From Mycobacterium barrassiae (GTDB taxonomy: Bacteria; Actinomycetota; Actinomycetes; Mycobacteriales; Mycobacteriaceae), in assembly GCF_025822765.1 (NCBI RefSeq), contig NZ_JACKUK010000039.1, forward strand, positions 1-64,000: 64,000 nucleotides of DNA. Reading direction: 5' to 3'. The notes beneath the pieces are model-generated. The model was given only the letters and a program-made list of their open reading frames with translations. It was not told the DNA's origin and made no database searches. Positions 49,831 through 57,253 of the stretch are shown here, piece by piece. The stretch's first letter is position 1; the number at the start of each line of letters is the position of its first letter. The position numbers and the translations under genes are program-made.

Positions 49831-51744
49831 GTGGAAGGCACGCCATTCGGTCGCTACCGGCTGCTCGAATTGCTGGGTCGCGGCGGGATGGGCGAGGTCT
49901 GGCGCGCCTACGACACCGAGATCGACCGCGTCGTCGCGCTCAAGATGCTGCTCCCGCATCTGAGCGAAGACCCAGAGTTCGAGAAACGCTTTCGCCGCGA
50001 GGTCCGCGCGGCCGCCCGCCTGGATGACCGCCACGTCGTGCCTATCTACGACGTCGGCGAGATCGACGGCCGGCTGTACGTCACCATGCGGATCATCAAC
50101 GGCACCGATCTGCACACGCTGCTCGACCGCGGACCTCTGGAACCGGAACGCGCCGTGGCGATCATCGAGCAGATCGCCAACGCGTTGCAGAACGCGCATC
50201 AGACGGGGCTCGTCCACCGCGACGTGAAACCCTCGAACATCCTGCTCGAACCGAACGACTTCGCCTACCTCATCGACTTCGGTATCGCACGCACCGCCGA
50301 GGACGGGGTGACGCAGACCGGTTCAGCCATCGGCACCTGGGCGTACATGGCGCCCGAACGCTTCAGCACCGACCAGACCAACCCCAGCTCCGACATCTAC
50401 GCGCTGGCCTGTGTGCTCTACGAATGCCTCACGGGTGAACAACCCTTCCCCGGCAACACTTTCGAGAAGGTCGCCAGCGGTCACATCTTCACTCCGCCGC
50501 CGAGACCCTCTCAAGTCAGCCGCACCGTCCCGACAGCGCTGGACGAGGTCATCGCAAAGGGTCTTGCCAAGCAGCCCGCGGAACGCTACCCCTCCGCCGT
50601 CGAGATGGCCTCTGCGGCAAAGGAAGTCATCAGCCGTCCCAGTCAGCATCCGAACCCTCCGATGCCGCCGCCCCCGCAGTGGGCGCCGCCACCCGGCGGG
50701 GCCCCGCCGCCGAGCGCACCGCCGGTGTTCTCCTATCCGCCGCACAGTGTCCCGAATCTGCAGGCGCCGCCCACGATGGCGGCGCCTCCGCGCCCCGGAG
50801 GAAAGCGCGGTCTGCTCGTCGGCGCCCTGGTCTTCGTCGCGACCCTCATCCTGGTAGCCGGTGTCATCGCCGTCGTGGAGTTCACCGGACGTGACAAGTC
50901 CCCCGCCGGCCCGCCGGCGGCGAATGGTGCGCAGTTCAGCGGCACCTACACCGCCGACTACGGTCCAGGGACCGACCTCGAGGACAAGCCCGTCCCGAAT
51001 GCGCCTGCAACAACGAGCAATTGGGCTGTCCGCTCGGAATGCGGATCCGCCGGTTGTGTCGCGACCGCGGCGAACGTCAGCGGCGCGGGTATGGCCCTGC
51101 TGTCAAACCTGACGTTCGACCAGTTGGGTGGCACCTGGGTCGCGGTCGGCCTCTCGTCGGCGCAGTGCGGCGGCGACCAACCCGTCGAGCTCTGGGTGAT
51201 CTTCACGCTGCAACCGCAATCCGACGGCACCTTGACCGGCGAAACGATCAGGGCGTCCACCAACGGTGCCTGCGCCGCCAAGCGGACGGTCAAGTTCACC
51301 CGCACCGGTGACCCTGACCCGACCAAGGTTCCGGATCCTGCGGTCCTGCCGCCGCGCGCCGTCAGCCCCGCGGAGGCGCTGCACGGCAGCTACCGCCAGA
51401 CGACGACGTTCACCAACGGCAACGTCGTACCGGGAAATGTGCTGTCCGCCAACACTTACTGTCTGCGGACCGGGGACCGGTGCATGAGTCTGTTCCACTC
51501 GCCCGACGGGGTCGTCACCCTCATCTTTGCCGACGACAAGTGGACGCGTGATGAAGCGGGTACGACGTCGTGCCCGGGTGGTGGCACAGCGCAGGTGACG
51601 ATCACCGCCGAGTATCCGATGCCGAAGCAGTTGGACGACCCGATCGCGCTGCTCACCGGACGCGGGAAGCAAACCGTCGCGGCGGGAGGCGCCTGCGCCG
51701 GCGGTGGGGATTTCACCGACACATTCGAACGCACCGGCTCCTAA
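49831..51744 (+). CDS. Receptor-type Ser/Thr protein kinase (PknH-like)
   Basis: The 637-residue protein (GTG 49831; a GTG three codons earlier is possible) has a kinase domain at about 7-265: Gly-rich loop GRGGMGEVW, Lys38, catalytic HRDVKPSNIL (Asp131), DFG (Asp149), a SDIYALACVLYECLTG segment. A long Pro-rich linker (about 275-325) and one membrane helix (about 328-350) follow, then an exported domain of about 280 residues with paired cysteines (ECGSAGCVATA, SSAQCGGDQ, TSCPGGGTAQ). The exported part resembles PknH-type sensor domains. It senses an external signal and phosphorylates cytoplasmic partners. Confidence 0.92.
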   Translation: MEGTPFGRYRLLELLGRGGMGEVWRAYDTEIDRVVALKMLLPHLSEDPEFEKRFRREVRAAARLDDRHVVPIYDVGEIDGRLYVTMRIINGTDLHTLLDRGPLEPERAVAIIEQIANALQNAHQTGLVHRDVKPSNILLEPNDFAYLIDFGIARTAEDGVTQTGSAIGTWAYMAPERFSTDQTNPSSDIYALACVLYECLTGEQPFPGNTFEKVASGHIFTPPPRPSQVSRTVPTALDEVIAKGLAKQPAERYPSAVEMASAAKEVISRPSQHPNPPMPPPPQWAPPPGGAPPPSAPPVFSYPPHSVPNLQAPPTMAAPPRPGGKRGLLVGALVFVATLILVAGVIAVVEFTGRDKSPAGPPAANGAQFSGTYTADYGPGTDLEDKPVPNAPATTSNWAVRSECGSAGCVATAANVSGAGMALLSNLTFDQLGGTWVAVGLSSAQCGGDQPVELWVIFTLQPQSDGTLTGETIRASTNGACAAKRTVKFTRTGDPDPTKVPDPAVLPPRAVSPAEALHGSYRQTTTFTNGNVVPGNVLSANTYCLRTGDRCMSLFHSPDGVVTLIFADDKWTRDEAGTTSCPGGGTAQVTITAEYPMPKQLDDPIALLTGRGKQTVAAGGACAGGGDFTDTFERTGS

Positions 51745-51797
51745 GCGATTTGTGTGCGTTCTGGCGCGGTGAGCGCTCCTGAACGCACACAAATCGC
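51745..51797. terminator. Perfect 17-bp palindrome, bidirectional terminator
   Basis: GCGATTTGTGTGCGTTC (51745-51761) is perfectly mirrored by GAACGCACACAAATCGC (51781-51797). It starts directly after the kinase stop and ends five bases before the end of the convergent exported gene. Confidence 0.75.
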
Positions 51798-51802
51798 GGG
51801 GG

Positions 51803-52210
51803 TTACGGGCACGCCGTCGTCGGAATGAACAACGTCCAGCACCACCCCGGTGAGAGCGGCGGCGTGAATCCGGGCGGCGGTGGAGGCGGCGGCGGTGGCA
51901 CCTCACCCTCGAAGATGTTCGACGCGACATTGCCCTGCCCGTGGTAGACGTACCAGTACGTGTGACACACGTTGTTATCCCAAATCACCGGGTTCACACG
52001 AAGATTGCCGGTCTGCACCGGCGGGTCCCCTGGACACCAACGACATGGGCCGGACGGGTTGTCCTCCGGACAGCCGGGCCAGGACCGCAGCGGTGCCGGA
52101 TCGCCGGGGAACGCCTGAGCAGTGCCCTGGAACGGCCCCGAACCGGCGATCACAACGCCGAATGCCATCAGCCCACCGGCGATGAGTCGCCTCCGATTGT
52201 TTGTGTTCAT
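51803..52210 (-). CDS. Exported protein with cysteine-rich and Pro-rich segments
   Basis: From ATG 52210 the product has 135 residues. An N-terminal signal peptide (about 1-33, RRRLIAGGLMAFGVVIAGSG) is followed by a mature part with CPEDNPSGPCRWCPGDPP, two further cysteines around NVCHTYWYVYHGQ, then polyproline and a C-terminal WCWTLFIPTTACP. The many cysteines suggest disulfide-linked extracellular folding. The sequence PCRWCPGDPPVQTGNLRVNPVIWDNNVCHT is characteristic of a mycobacterial exported family of unknown function. The frame extending to 52348 crosses the hairpin and is not used. Confidence 0.75.
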   Translation of the reverse strand: MNTNNRRRLIAGGLMAFGVVIAGSGPFQGTAQAFPGDPAPLRSWPGCPEDNPSGPCRWCPGDPPVQTGNLRVNPVIWDNNVCHTYWYVYHGQGNVASNIFEGEVPPPPPPPPPGFTPPLSPGWCWTLFIPTTACP

Positions 52211-52232
52211 GCACAAGTACACGTCCACAGCC

Positions 52233-52271
52233 GCGCTACCGATCCCAACATGAGTTTGGGATCGGTAGCGC
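52233..52271. repeat. Perfect 16-bp inverted repeat in a divergent promoter region
   Basis: GCGCTACCGATCCCAA (52233-52248) and TTGGGATCGGTAGCGC (52256-52271) flank the loop CATGAGT. It lies between two divergent exported-protein genes, so it is an operator or leader structure rather than a terminator. Confidence 0.8.
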
Positions 52272-52337
52272 CGACGGCGATCTCTACTTGGCGCACTGGA
52301 GGCGTCGACGGCGGCGCCCCACCGAAAGGAGTACACC

Positions 52338-52613
52338 ATGATCACCACTCAACACTTTCGGCGGTTCGTCACAGCGACGCTCGGTTCGGCAGTCACCGGT
52401 GCCGCGGCGTCCGCAGTGCTGTTCTCCGGAGCCGGAGCGGCGAACGCGACCACCCTCGCCGACCTCCCACTGCTCCCCTGCGCGAGCTGCGCGGGATTCG
52501 ACCCGCAGCCGGATCCGCCCCGTCCGTCGGACCGCTTCAACCCGTCCCGCGGCCTGAACCCGCCGCCTGGGCTGAACCCACCGCCCGGACTCAAGGGCGA
52601 CGGGTCAGTGTGA
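52338..52613 (+). CDS. Small exported protein with proline repeats
   Basis: The 91-residue product (GAAAGGAG before ATG 52338) has a Sec signal of about 37 residues (TQHFRRFVTATLGSAVTGAA to ANA). The mature peptide of about 54 residues carries CASCAGFDPQPDPPRPSDRF and two NPPPGL repeats. A pair of cysteines (CASC) could bind metal or form a disulfide. The family is a mycobacterial exported Pro-rich peptide of unknown function. It is cotranscribed with none of its neighbours. Confidence 0.72.
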   Translation: MITTQHFRRFVTATLGSAVTGAAASAVLFSGAGAANATTLADLPLLPCASCAGFDPQPDPPRPSDRFNPSRGLNPPPGLNPPPGLKGDGSV

Positions 52614-52616
52614 GCC

Positions 52617-53051
52617 CTATCGCGCGTTTCGTAGATCCGCGAGCGAGTTTCGAAATCCGCCGTCCAGCCGGATCTGCACGGCAGCGACCGCGACCATCAC
52701 CGCCGCGGACACCAGATGCACCACCGCGTCGGTGATGTTGTTCGGAAACGCGAAGATGTAGGCCACCTGGTTCGAGAAGAACGCCCAGATGCCGGGCAGT
52801 GCCCCCGCCACCGCGGCGACGAGCAGGTACAGCACCGACCACGACTTGCGAATCACGAAGAACAGGCCCGGACCGAAGAGCGCGAGGCCGGCGACCGCAT
52901 GCCAGCCGTTGTAATCCATCCCCAGAATCTGGGCGGTCGGCGCGTCAGGTCCTGTCGCAAAACTCGGCTCAGCGATGAAGCCGATGACGGCCTGGACGAC
53001 GTGGAACACACAGATGATCAGCAATCCGAACTGAGCGAAACTCCACCTCAC
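52617..53051 (-). CDS. DUF4383 membrane protein
   Basis: From GTG 53051 (GGAGG seven bases before it) the product has 144 residues and four membrane helices. Landmarks of DUF4383 are the first helix FAQFGLLIICVFHVVQAVIGF, MDYNGWHAVAGLALFGPGLFF, and a final NNITDAVVHLVSAAVMVAV. The function is unknown. The frame is open to 53084, but the extra 11 residues are unlikely. It runs convergent with the Pro-rich peptide gene, with three bases between the stops. Confidence 0.82.
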   Translation of the reverse strand: MRWSFAQFGLLIICVFHVVQAVIGFIAEPSFATGPDAPTAQILGMDYNGWHAVAGLALFGPGLFFVIRKSWSVLYLLVAAVAGALPGIWAFFSNQVAYIFAFPNNITDAVVHLVSAAVMVAVAAVQIRLDGGFRNSLADLRNAR

Positions 53052-53303
53052 AAGGGTGCCTCCGTCGAAGATCGTCGGAATCACCTCGAATACTACGTCC
53101 TGTAGTAGATCGCTATCAAGAACTTCGTTCCCCTCCCTTGGCCCGCGACGATTCGGCCCAAGACCGATAGACCGTCTAAGCTGTACTTACTTAGGCAAAG
53201 ATTTCGGCGTCTCGACCTGTATGGACGCCGAGGTGCAACCCGTGATCCCGTGCACGCCTCCTCGTGAGTGCGGCGGGATCACGCGTCTATCGGAGGTGTT
53301 GAG
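53052..53303. promoter_or_regulatory. Divergent intergenic region upstream of DUF732 and DUF4383 genes
   Basis: About 250 bases contain an A/T-richer segment at about 53165-53210 (GTACTTACTTAGGCAAAG), likely promoter sequence. No gene or strong palindrome is visible. Confidence 0.35.
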
Positions 53304-53585
53304 TTGAAGTACAGGGTCGGGGTCCCTTTGTCGGTCGGTGCCGCTGCCGTCGCGTTCGCTGCACCCGCGGTGGCGAGTGAGGACGAATTCGTCGAGACGA
53401 TGCAGACCACTTACGCATTCCTCACCGAACAGCAATTGCGGTCCGAAGGTGCCAAGATCTGCAGCGCGCTCAGCGGCGGCATGCCGGCCTCGGATGGTGT
53501 CGTCATGGTGCGCAACGATCTGGGCGTCTCGATCTCTGCCGCCGGGGAAATCGTCAGCGCCGCCGTCGTGGAACTCGACTGCTGA
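53304..53585 (+). CDS. DUF732-family exported protein
   Basis: Starting at TTG 53304 (GGAGG seven bases before) the product has 93 residues with a signal peptide to about residue 25 (VPLSVGAAAVAFAAPAVAS). The mature part is typical of DUF732: EFVETMQTTYAFLTEQQLRSEGAKICSALSGG and final VELDC, with two cysteines that probably form a disulfide. These short secreted proteins are abundant in mycobacteria and have no assigned role. The ATG/GTG-less start is supported by the ribosome site. Confidence 0.8.
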   Translation: MKYRVGVPLSVGAAAVAFAAPAVASEDEFVETMQTTYAFLTEQQLRSEGAKICSALSGGMPASDGVVMVRNDLGVSISAAGEIVSAAVVELDC

Positions 53586-53756
53586 TACGTCGCGACACGT
53601 GGAATCGACTGCACAGCAGGTGATTCCCGCACGGGAAGTGACGGACTTGTCAATGCGGCTGTCTCCCAGCCTGTTCCGCGCGAACGCTAACCGGTAGCGC
53701 CCACGCCTCATGACGTGGGAAACTCATCGGGACGGTTTCAGAATCGAGGCACAGTC

Positions 53757-54170
53757 ATGAACAGACGCCCGCGCACGTCGGCTGGCTGGGCGATCGGTGT
53801 CGGCGGGTTCGCGATCGTAGCGTTGGGCGCCATCGCGGGCGCCGGTGTCGCGCCTGCGCAGCCGGTACCCGTCGACCCCGTGGTCCCGCAGATTCCGGGC
53901 GTGGTGACCGGAATCGTGGAAGCCGGTGGTCCGATGCCCGCATCTCCCCCGCCGCCGCCCGGCGCGCCGACGGTGCCCACGATACCCGCCGAGCAGCTGC
54001 AGCAGAGCGGCGAGCTCGGGTCGTTCGGCGACATCATTGGCAACTTCACCAATCCGAATGACATCGTGACCAAGCTCTTCCCCAACCCGTCGGCGCCGTA
54101 CACCCCGGTGCGGCAGATGCCGATGGGGCCACCGCCGCCGTCGGACCCGGCGTTCGCCCCTGCCGGTTAG
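53757..54170 (+). CDS. Exported Pro-rich protein
   Basis: From ATG 53757 the 137-residue protein has a signal peptide (about 1-37: RPRTSAGWAIGVGGFAIVALGAIAGAGVAPAQP). The mature part is Pro-rich with little order: VPQIPGVVTGIVEAGGP, PPPPGAPTVPTIPAEQ, and LQQSGELGSFGDIIGNFTNPNDIVTKLFPN. It is probably an extended cell-wall peptide. It belongs to the group of exported proteins between 47 and 54 kb. No function is recognised. Confidence 0.72.
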   Translation: MNRRPRTSAGWAIGVGGFAIVALGAIAGAGVAPAQPVPVDPVVPQIPGVVTGIVEAGGPMPASPPPPPGAPTVPTIPAEQLQQSGELGSFGDIIGNFTNPNDIVTKLFPNPSAPYTPVRQMPMGPPPPSDPAFAPAG

Positions 54171-54201
54171 GCCACCACGGGCGCGCCACTACCCTGTACG
54201 C

Positions 54202-54858
54202 GTGGCAAATGTGTTGTCGGTCAACCTGGCGCGTGTCCGGGCGAATCCCGATGCGCCATCACGGCAGACAGGCATCGACAAATCCGCGACCACAGGCGCC
54301 GTCATGGTCCGATCGCCCGGCCCGATGCGCGGCGGCCTCGGCAGCGGCCTCGTCGGCGACACCATCGGAAACCAGAAATTCCACGGCGGCGACGATCAAG
54401 CGGTCTACGTCTATGCGCGCGAGGATCTCGACGAGTGGGAGACGCGCCTCGAACGTCCGCTCACCCACGGCATGTTCGGGGAGAACCTCACGACCTCCGG
54501 CGTCGACGTCACGCACGCACGGATCGGTGAACGTTGGCGTATCGGCACGGGCGGCCTGGTGCTCGAGGTTTCCGCACCGCGCACTCCGTGCCGAACCTTC
54601 TCTGCGTTCCTGAACCTCAAAGGGTGGATGAAGACGTTCACCGAAGCAGGGAAACCCGGCGCGTATCTGCGGGTCGTCTCGCCGGGACCGGTGCAGGCCG
54701 GCGACACGATCTCGATAGAAGACCGCCCCGACCACGACGTGACCATCAACCTGGTCTTCCGGGCTCGAATGACCGATCCCGAATTGCTTCCGCAGTTGTT
54801 GGCCGCCGATGCACTGTCCGCAGAGCTGAAGGCGTATGTGCGCAAGCGACTGAACTAA
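54202..54858 (+). CDS. MOSC-domain protein (YiiM-like)
   Basis: The 218-residue protein (GTG 54202) has the MOSC beta-barrel layout of YiiM/YuaD-type proteins: VLSVNLARVRANPD at the N-terminus, SGLVGDTIGNQKFHGGDDQAVYVYAREDL, FGENLTTSGVD, and a conserved cysteine in RTPCRTFSAFLNL that may hold the sulfur or molybdenum ligand. Such proteins reduce N-hydroxylated compounds with a molybdenum cofactor partner. It is a single gene that ends at the long palindrome. Confidence 0.85.
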   Translation: MANVLSVNLARVRANPDAPSRQTGIDKSATTGAVMVRSPGPMRGGLGSGLVGDTIGNQKFHGGDDQAVYVYAREDLDEWETRLERPLTHGMFGENLTTSGVDVTHARIGERWRIGTGGLVLEVSAPRTPCRTFSAFLNLKGWMKTFTEAGKPGAYLRVVSPGPVQAGDTISIEDRPDHDVTINLVFRARMTDPELLPQLLAADALSAELKAYVRKRLN

Positions 54859-54860
54859 CG

Positions 54861-54917
54861 TTGCGATTTCGGCGTGCTTAGTCACGCTCAGCGTGACCTA
54901 GCACGCCGAAATCGCAA
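54861..54917. terminator. 57-base near-perfect palindrome, bidirectional terminator
   Basis: TTGCGATTTCGGCGTGCT (54861-54878) is mirrored by AGCACGCCGAAATCGCAA (54900-54917), and the inner GTCACGC/GCGTGAC extend the stem to about 27 bases with only one or two mismatches. It lies between the convergent MOSC and DUF4267-like genes. Confidence 0.8.
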
Positions 54918-54922
54918 ACCAC

Positions 54923-55312
54923 TCATTCGGGCGCAGGCGCCTTCTTCCGCCGACGCGTCGCACCCCAGAGTCCGACGCCGATGCCGACGACCGCGCCGCC
55001 GAGCCCGATGACCTGCTGTGAGCGCGACATCTCGTTGTGCACCCGCAACCCGCCCAGCAGGTCGGCCGCGTCGGCGCCGCCCGATGCCAGAAACCAGCCA
55101 CGGGTCTCCTTGCCGCGCAACGCCGCGCCGATCATCATGACGCCGATGAGCGCATCGCGATAACCCATCGAATGCAGGAGCAGCTGCGCTGTCGGGGCCG
55201 GCTTCTCGGAATCTCCCCACAGCCGGTTGGCACTCAGCGGATCGACGAGGAACGAAATACCCGACGCGAGGCGGATACCGCCCACGGCGAGTGCTGCACG
55301 GTCCAGAGGCAT
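54923..55312 (-). CDS. DUF4267-like small membrane protein
   Basis: From ATG 55312 the product has 129 residues. Hydrophobic helices at about 7-25 (ALAVGGIRLASGISFLVDP), 45-62 and 95-115 alternate with short loops: GYRDALIGVMMIGAALRGKETRGWFLASGGADAADLLGG, RSQQVIGLGGAVVGIGVGLW. The pattern fits DUF4267-type membrane proteins. A basic C-terminal tail RRRKKAPAPE ends it. The longer frame to 55825 overlaps the DJ-1 gene on the other strand and is rejected. Confidence 0.7.
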   Translation of the reverse strand: MPLDRAALAVGGIRLASGISFLVDPLSANRLWGDSEKPAPTAQLLLHSMGYRDALIGVMMIGAALRGKETRGWFLASGGADAADLLGGLRVHNEMSRSQQVIGLGGAVVGIGVGLWGATRRRKKAPAPE

Positions 55313-55346
55313 GGCGTGCAGCCTAAGGCAGGACCAGACTGAGTAG

Positions 55347-55946
55347 ATGCGAATTGAGATCGTGGCGTTCGGCGGGTTCGACGCCCTCGACGTCGTCGCC
55401 CCGTGGGAGGTGTTCGCCCGCGCCGCGACCATCGCGCCGGACCTCGAAGTCGCGCTGGTTCGCGCCGACGGACCCCCGCTGGTGTCGGCCGCCAACGGGC
55501 TGCAGCTGCATGTGGCCGACGAGTTGGGCACGCCCGACGCGTTGTTCGTGCCTGGCGGAAGCTGGGTCGACGGGCACGACACCGGCGTGCCGCACGAGAT
55601 CCGGCGTGGCACGCTCCCCCGCATCATCGCCGATCTGTCGACCTCCGTTCGGTGGACGGCGTCGGTCTGCACGGGCGCCCTGCTGCTCGGCGCGGCCGGG
55701 ATACTGCGCAATCGCAACGCCACCACCAATCCCGCTGCGCTGGATGAGCTTTCGGGATACGGCGCCACCGTAAAGCAGAACCGCGTCGTCGACGACGGCA
55801 ACGTGGTGACCGCGGGAGCCGTCACCGCCGGGATCGACGTCGCGTTGTGGTTGGTCCGCCGTGAAGTCGGCGACGACGTCGCCGAAAAGGTCGCACGCGC
55901 GATCGCCTACCCGATGCCGACCGACGTGTGGCACCGCGGCGGCTAA
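55347..55946 (+). CDS. DJ-1/PfpI-family protein
   Basis: This 199-residue protein is a class I glutamine-amidotransferase-like DJ-1/PfpI protein: EIVAFGGFDALDVVAPWEVF at the N-terminus, GTPDALFVPGGSW, and the nucleophile Cys in TASVCTGALLLGAAGIL, then AVTAGIDVALWLVRREVG. The nucleophile elbow and Glu near the N-terminus (WEVF) are present. Members can be isonitrile hydratases, glyoxalases or regulators. It overlaps the end of the next gene by four bases. Confidence 0.86.
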   Translation: MRIEIVAFGGFDALDVVAPWEVFARAATIAPDLEVALVRADGPPLVSAANGLQLHVADELGTPDALFVPGGSWVDGHDTGVPHEIRRGTLPRIIADLSTSVRWTASVCTGALLLGAAGILRNRNATTNPAALDELSGYGATVKQNRVVDDGNVVTAGAVTAGIDVALWLVRREVGDDVAEKVARAIAYPMPTDVWHRGG

Positions 55947-57146
55947 CTGCGCTGGGGTACCTTCTCGGCCGCCTTGGGATCGCGCCACGCCTCCCAGAAG
56001 AGCAGGTGCGAGCGAATTCCCGGGTGACTGACCGTGTCCAGAACCCGGATGCCTGCGTTCGCGACGGCCGGTATCCCGACCAGCTTGTGAAAGAACCTGC
56101 CGCGGCGATACTCCTTGCCCCAGGTGGCTTCCACGACTTGTTCATAGTTGGTGAAGTCGTCGGGCCCACCGTTGGCCAGGCTTGCGACCGCGCACTCGCC
56201 CGCCGCGAGCCCGGACTGTAGCGCCTTTGAGATGCCCGCCCCGGACACCGGTCTCGCTGCACCCAACGCGTCACCGGCGAACAAGATGCCGGGCCGCCAC
56301 GGTGGCCACGTCGTGAATCCCATTGGTAGCCGCCATGCCTGCAGCGCCTTGGACTCCTTCAGCTCGCTCACCGGCGGCAGTTCCCACTCCGCGGGCAACG
56401 TGCCGAGGAACTGTGTCAACAGCTTCGGTCGCGTTGATGTCGTGCCAGTGCTTGTAACTGGTGCAGTAGCCGAGACCGATGTTGGCCCTGCCGCCGCCGA
56501 GCGGGAAGACCCAGCCGTACCCCGGCAGCTGGTCGCCGTTGAACACGAGCTTCAAATGAATGTCGAGTGTGTCGGTGTCCATCCACTGCACCGGCGTCTC
56601 CGCACGAATTGCGATGGCCGAGTAGCCATTACGTTGCGACTCGAGCTTCAGCGCACGCTTGAGTGACGAATAGGCGCCGTCGGCGGCGATGACAGCTTCG
56701 GCGTTGATCCGCTCGCCGTCGGCCAGAATCACACCCACCACACGGCCGTTGTCGTCGAGCTGGGGCGCGATGACCTCGGCGGACTGGCGTACCTCCGCGC
56801 CGGCATTCCCGACGTGATCGAGCAGCACCGCATCGAGTTCGGTACGCCGGGCGACATGTCCGTGGTCGGGCATCCCCGGGCGGTTCGGAAACGACAGATT
56901 CCACTCGCTCGGGCTGAAGATCCGCGCGCCGTTGACACGATGGAAGGTGTTGACCCGCTCGGCGAGTCCCATCTTCTGGAGGTAGGACACCGCCCGCGGG
57001 GTGAGCCCGTCGCCGCAGGGTTTGTCACGCGGGAACCGCGCCTTGTCGAGCACCACCACGCGGGCGCCGGCCTGGACCGCCTGCCACGCGGCCGCAGCGC
57101 CGGCGGGACCACCACCCGAAATCGCCAGGTCAAAATGCTGCGTCAT
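55943..57146 (-). pseudogene. Geranylgeranyl-reductase-family flavoprotein, frameshifted
   Basis: The N-terminal frame (57146-56271) begins FDLAISGGGPAGAAAAWQAV and has the family motif FPRDKPCGDGLTPRAV at about 43-58 and LPGYGWVFPLGGGRANIGLGY. Near 56426 the frame breaks: INATEAVDTVPR follows. In the other frame, LLTQFLGTLPAEWELPPVSE and the second FAD motif ILFAGDALGAARPVSGAGISKALQSG continue to the stop at 55943. A single inserted C (plus strand 56426) accounts for it; restoring the frame gives about 400 residues. It would be a MenJ-like paralogue. Real or artefact is not decided. Confidence 0.82.
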
Positions 57147-57253
57147 CGGTCTCGTCTCGAGCTTCGACTGAACTCGACTCCGACGCTATCGGAGCCGGTA
57201 GCCCGCCGCGCTAAAACCGTCGCCCGGTCACAATCTCGTCATACGCTCCGCGC

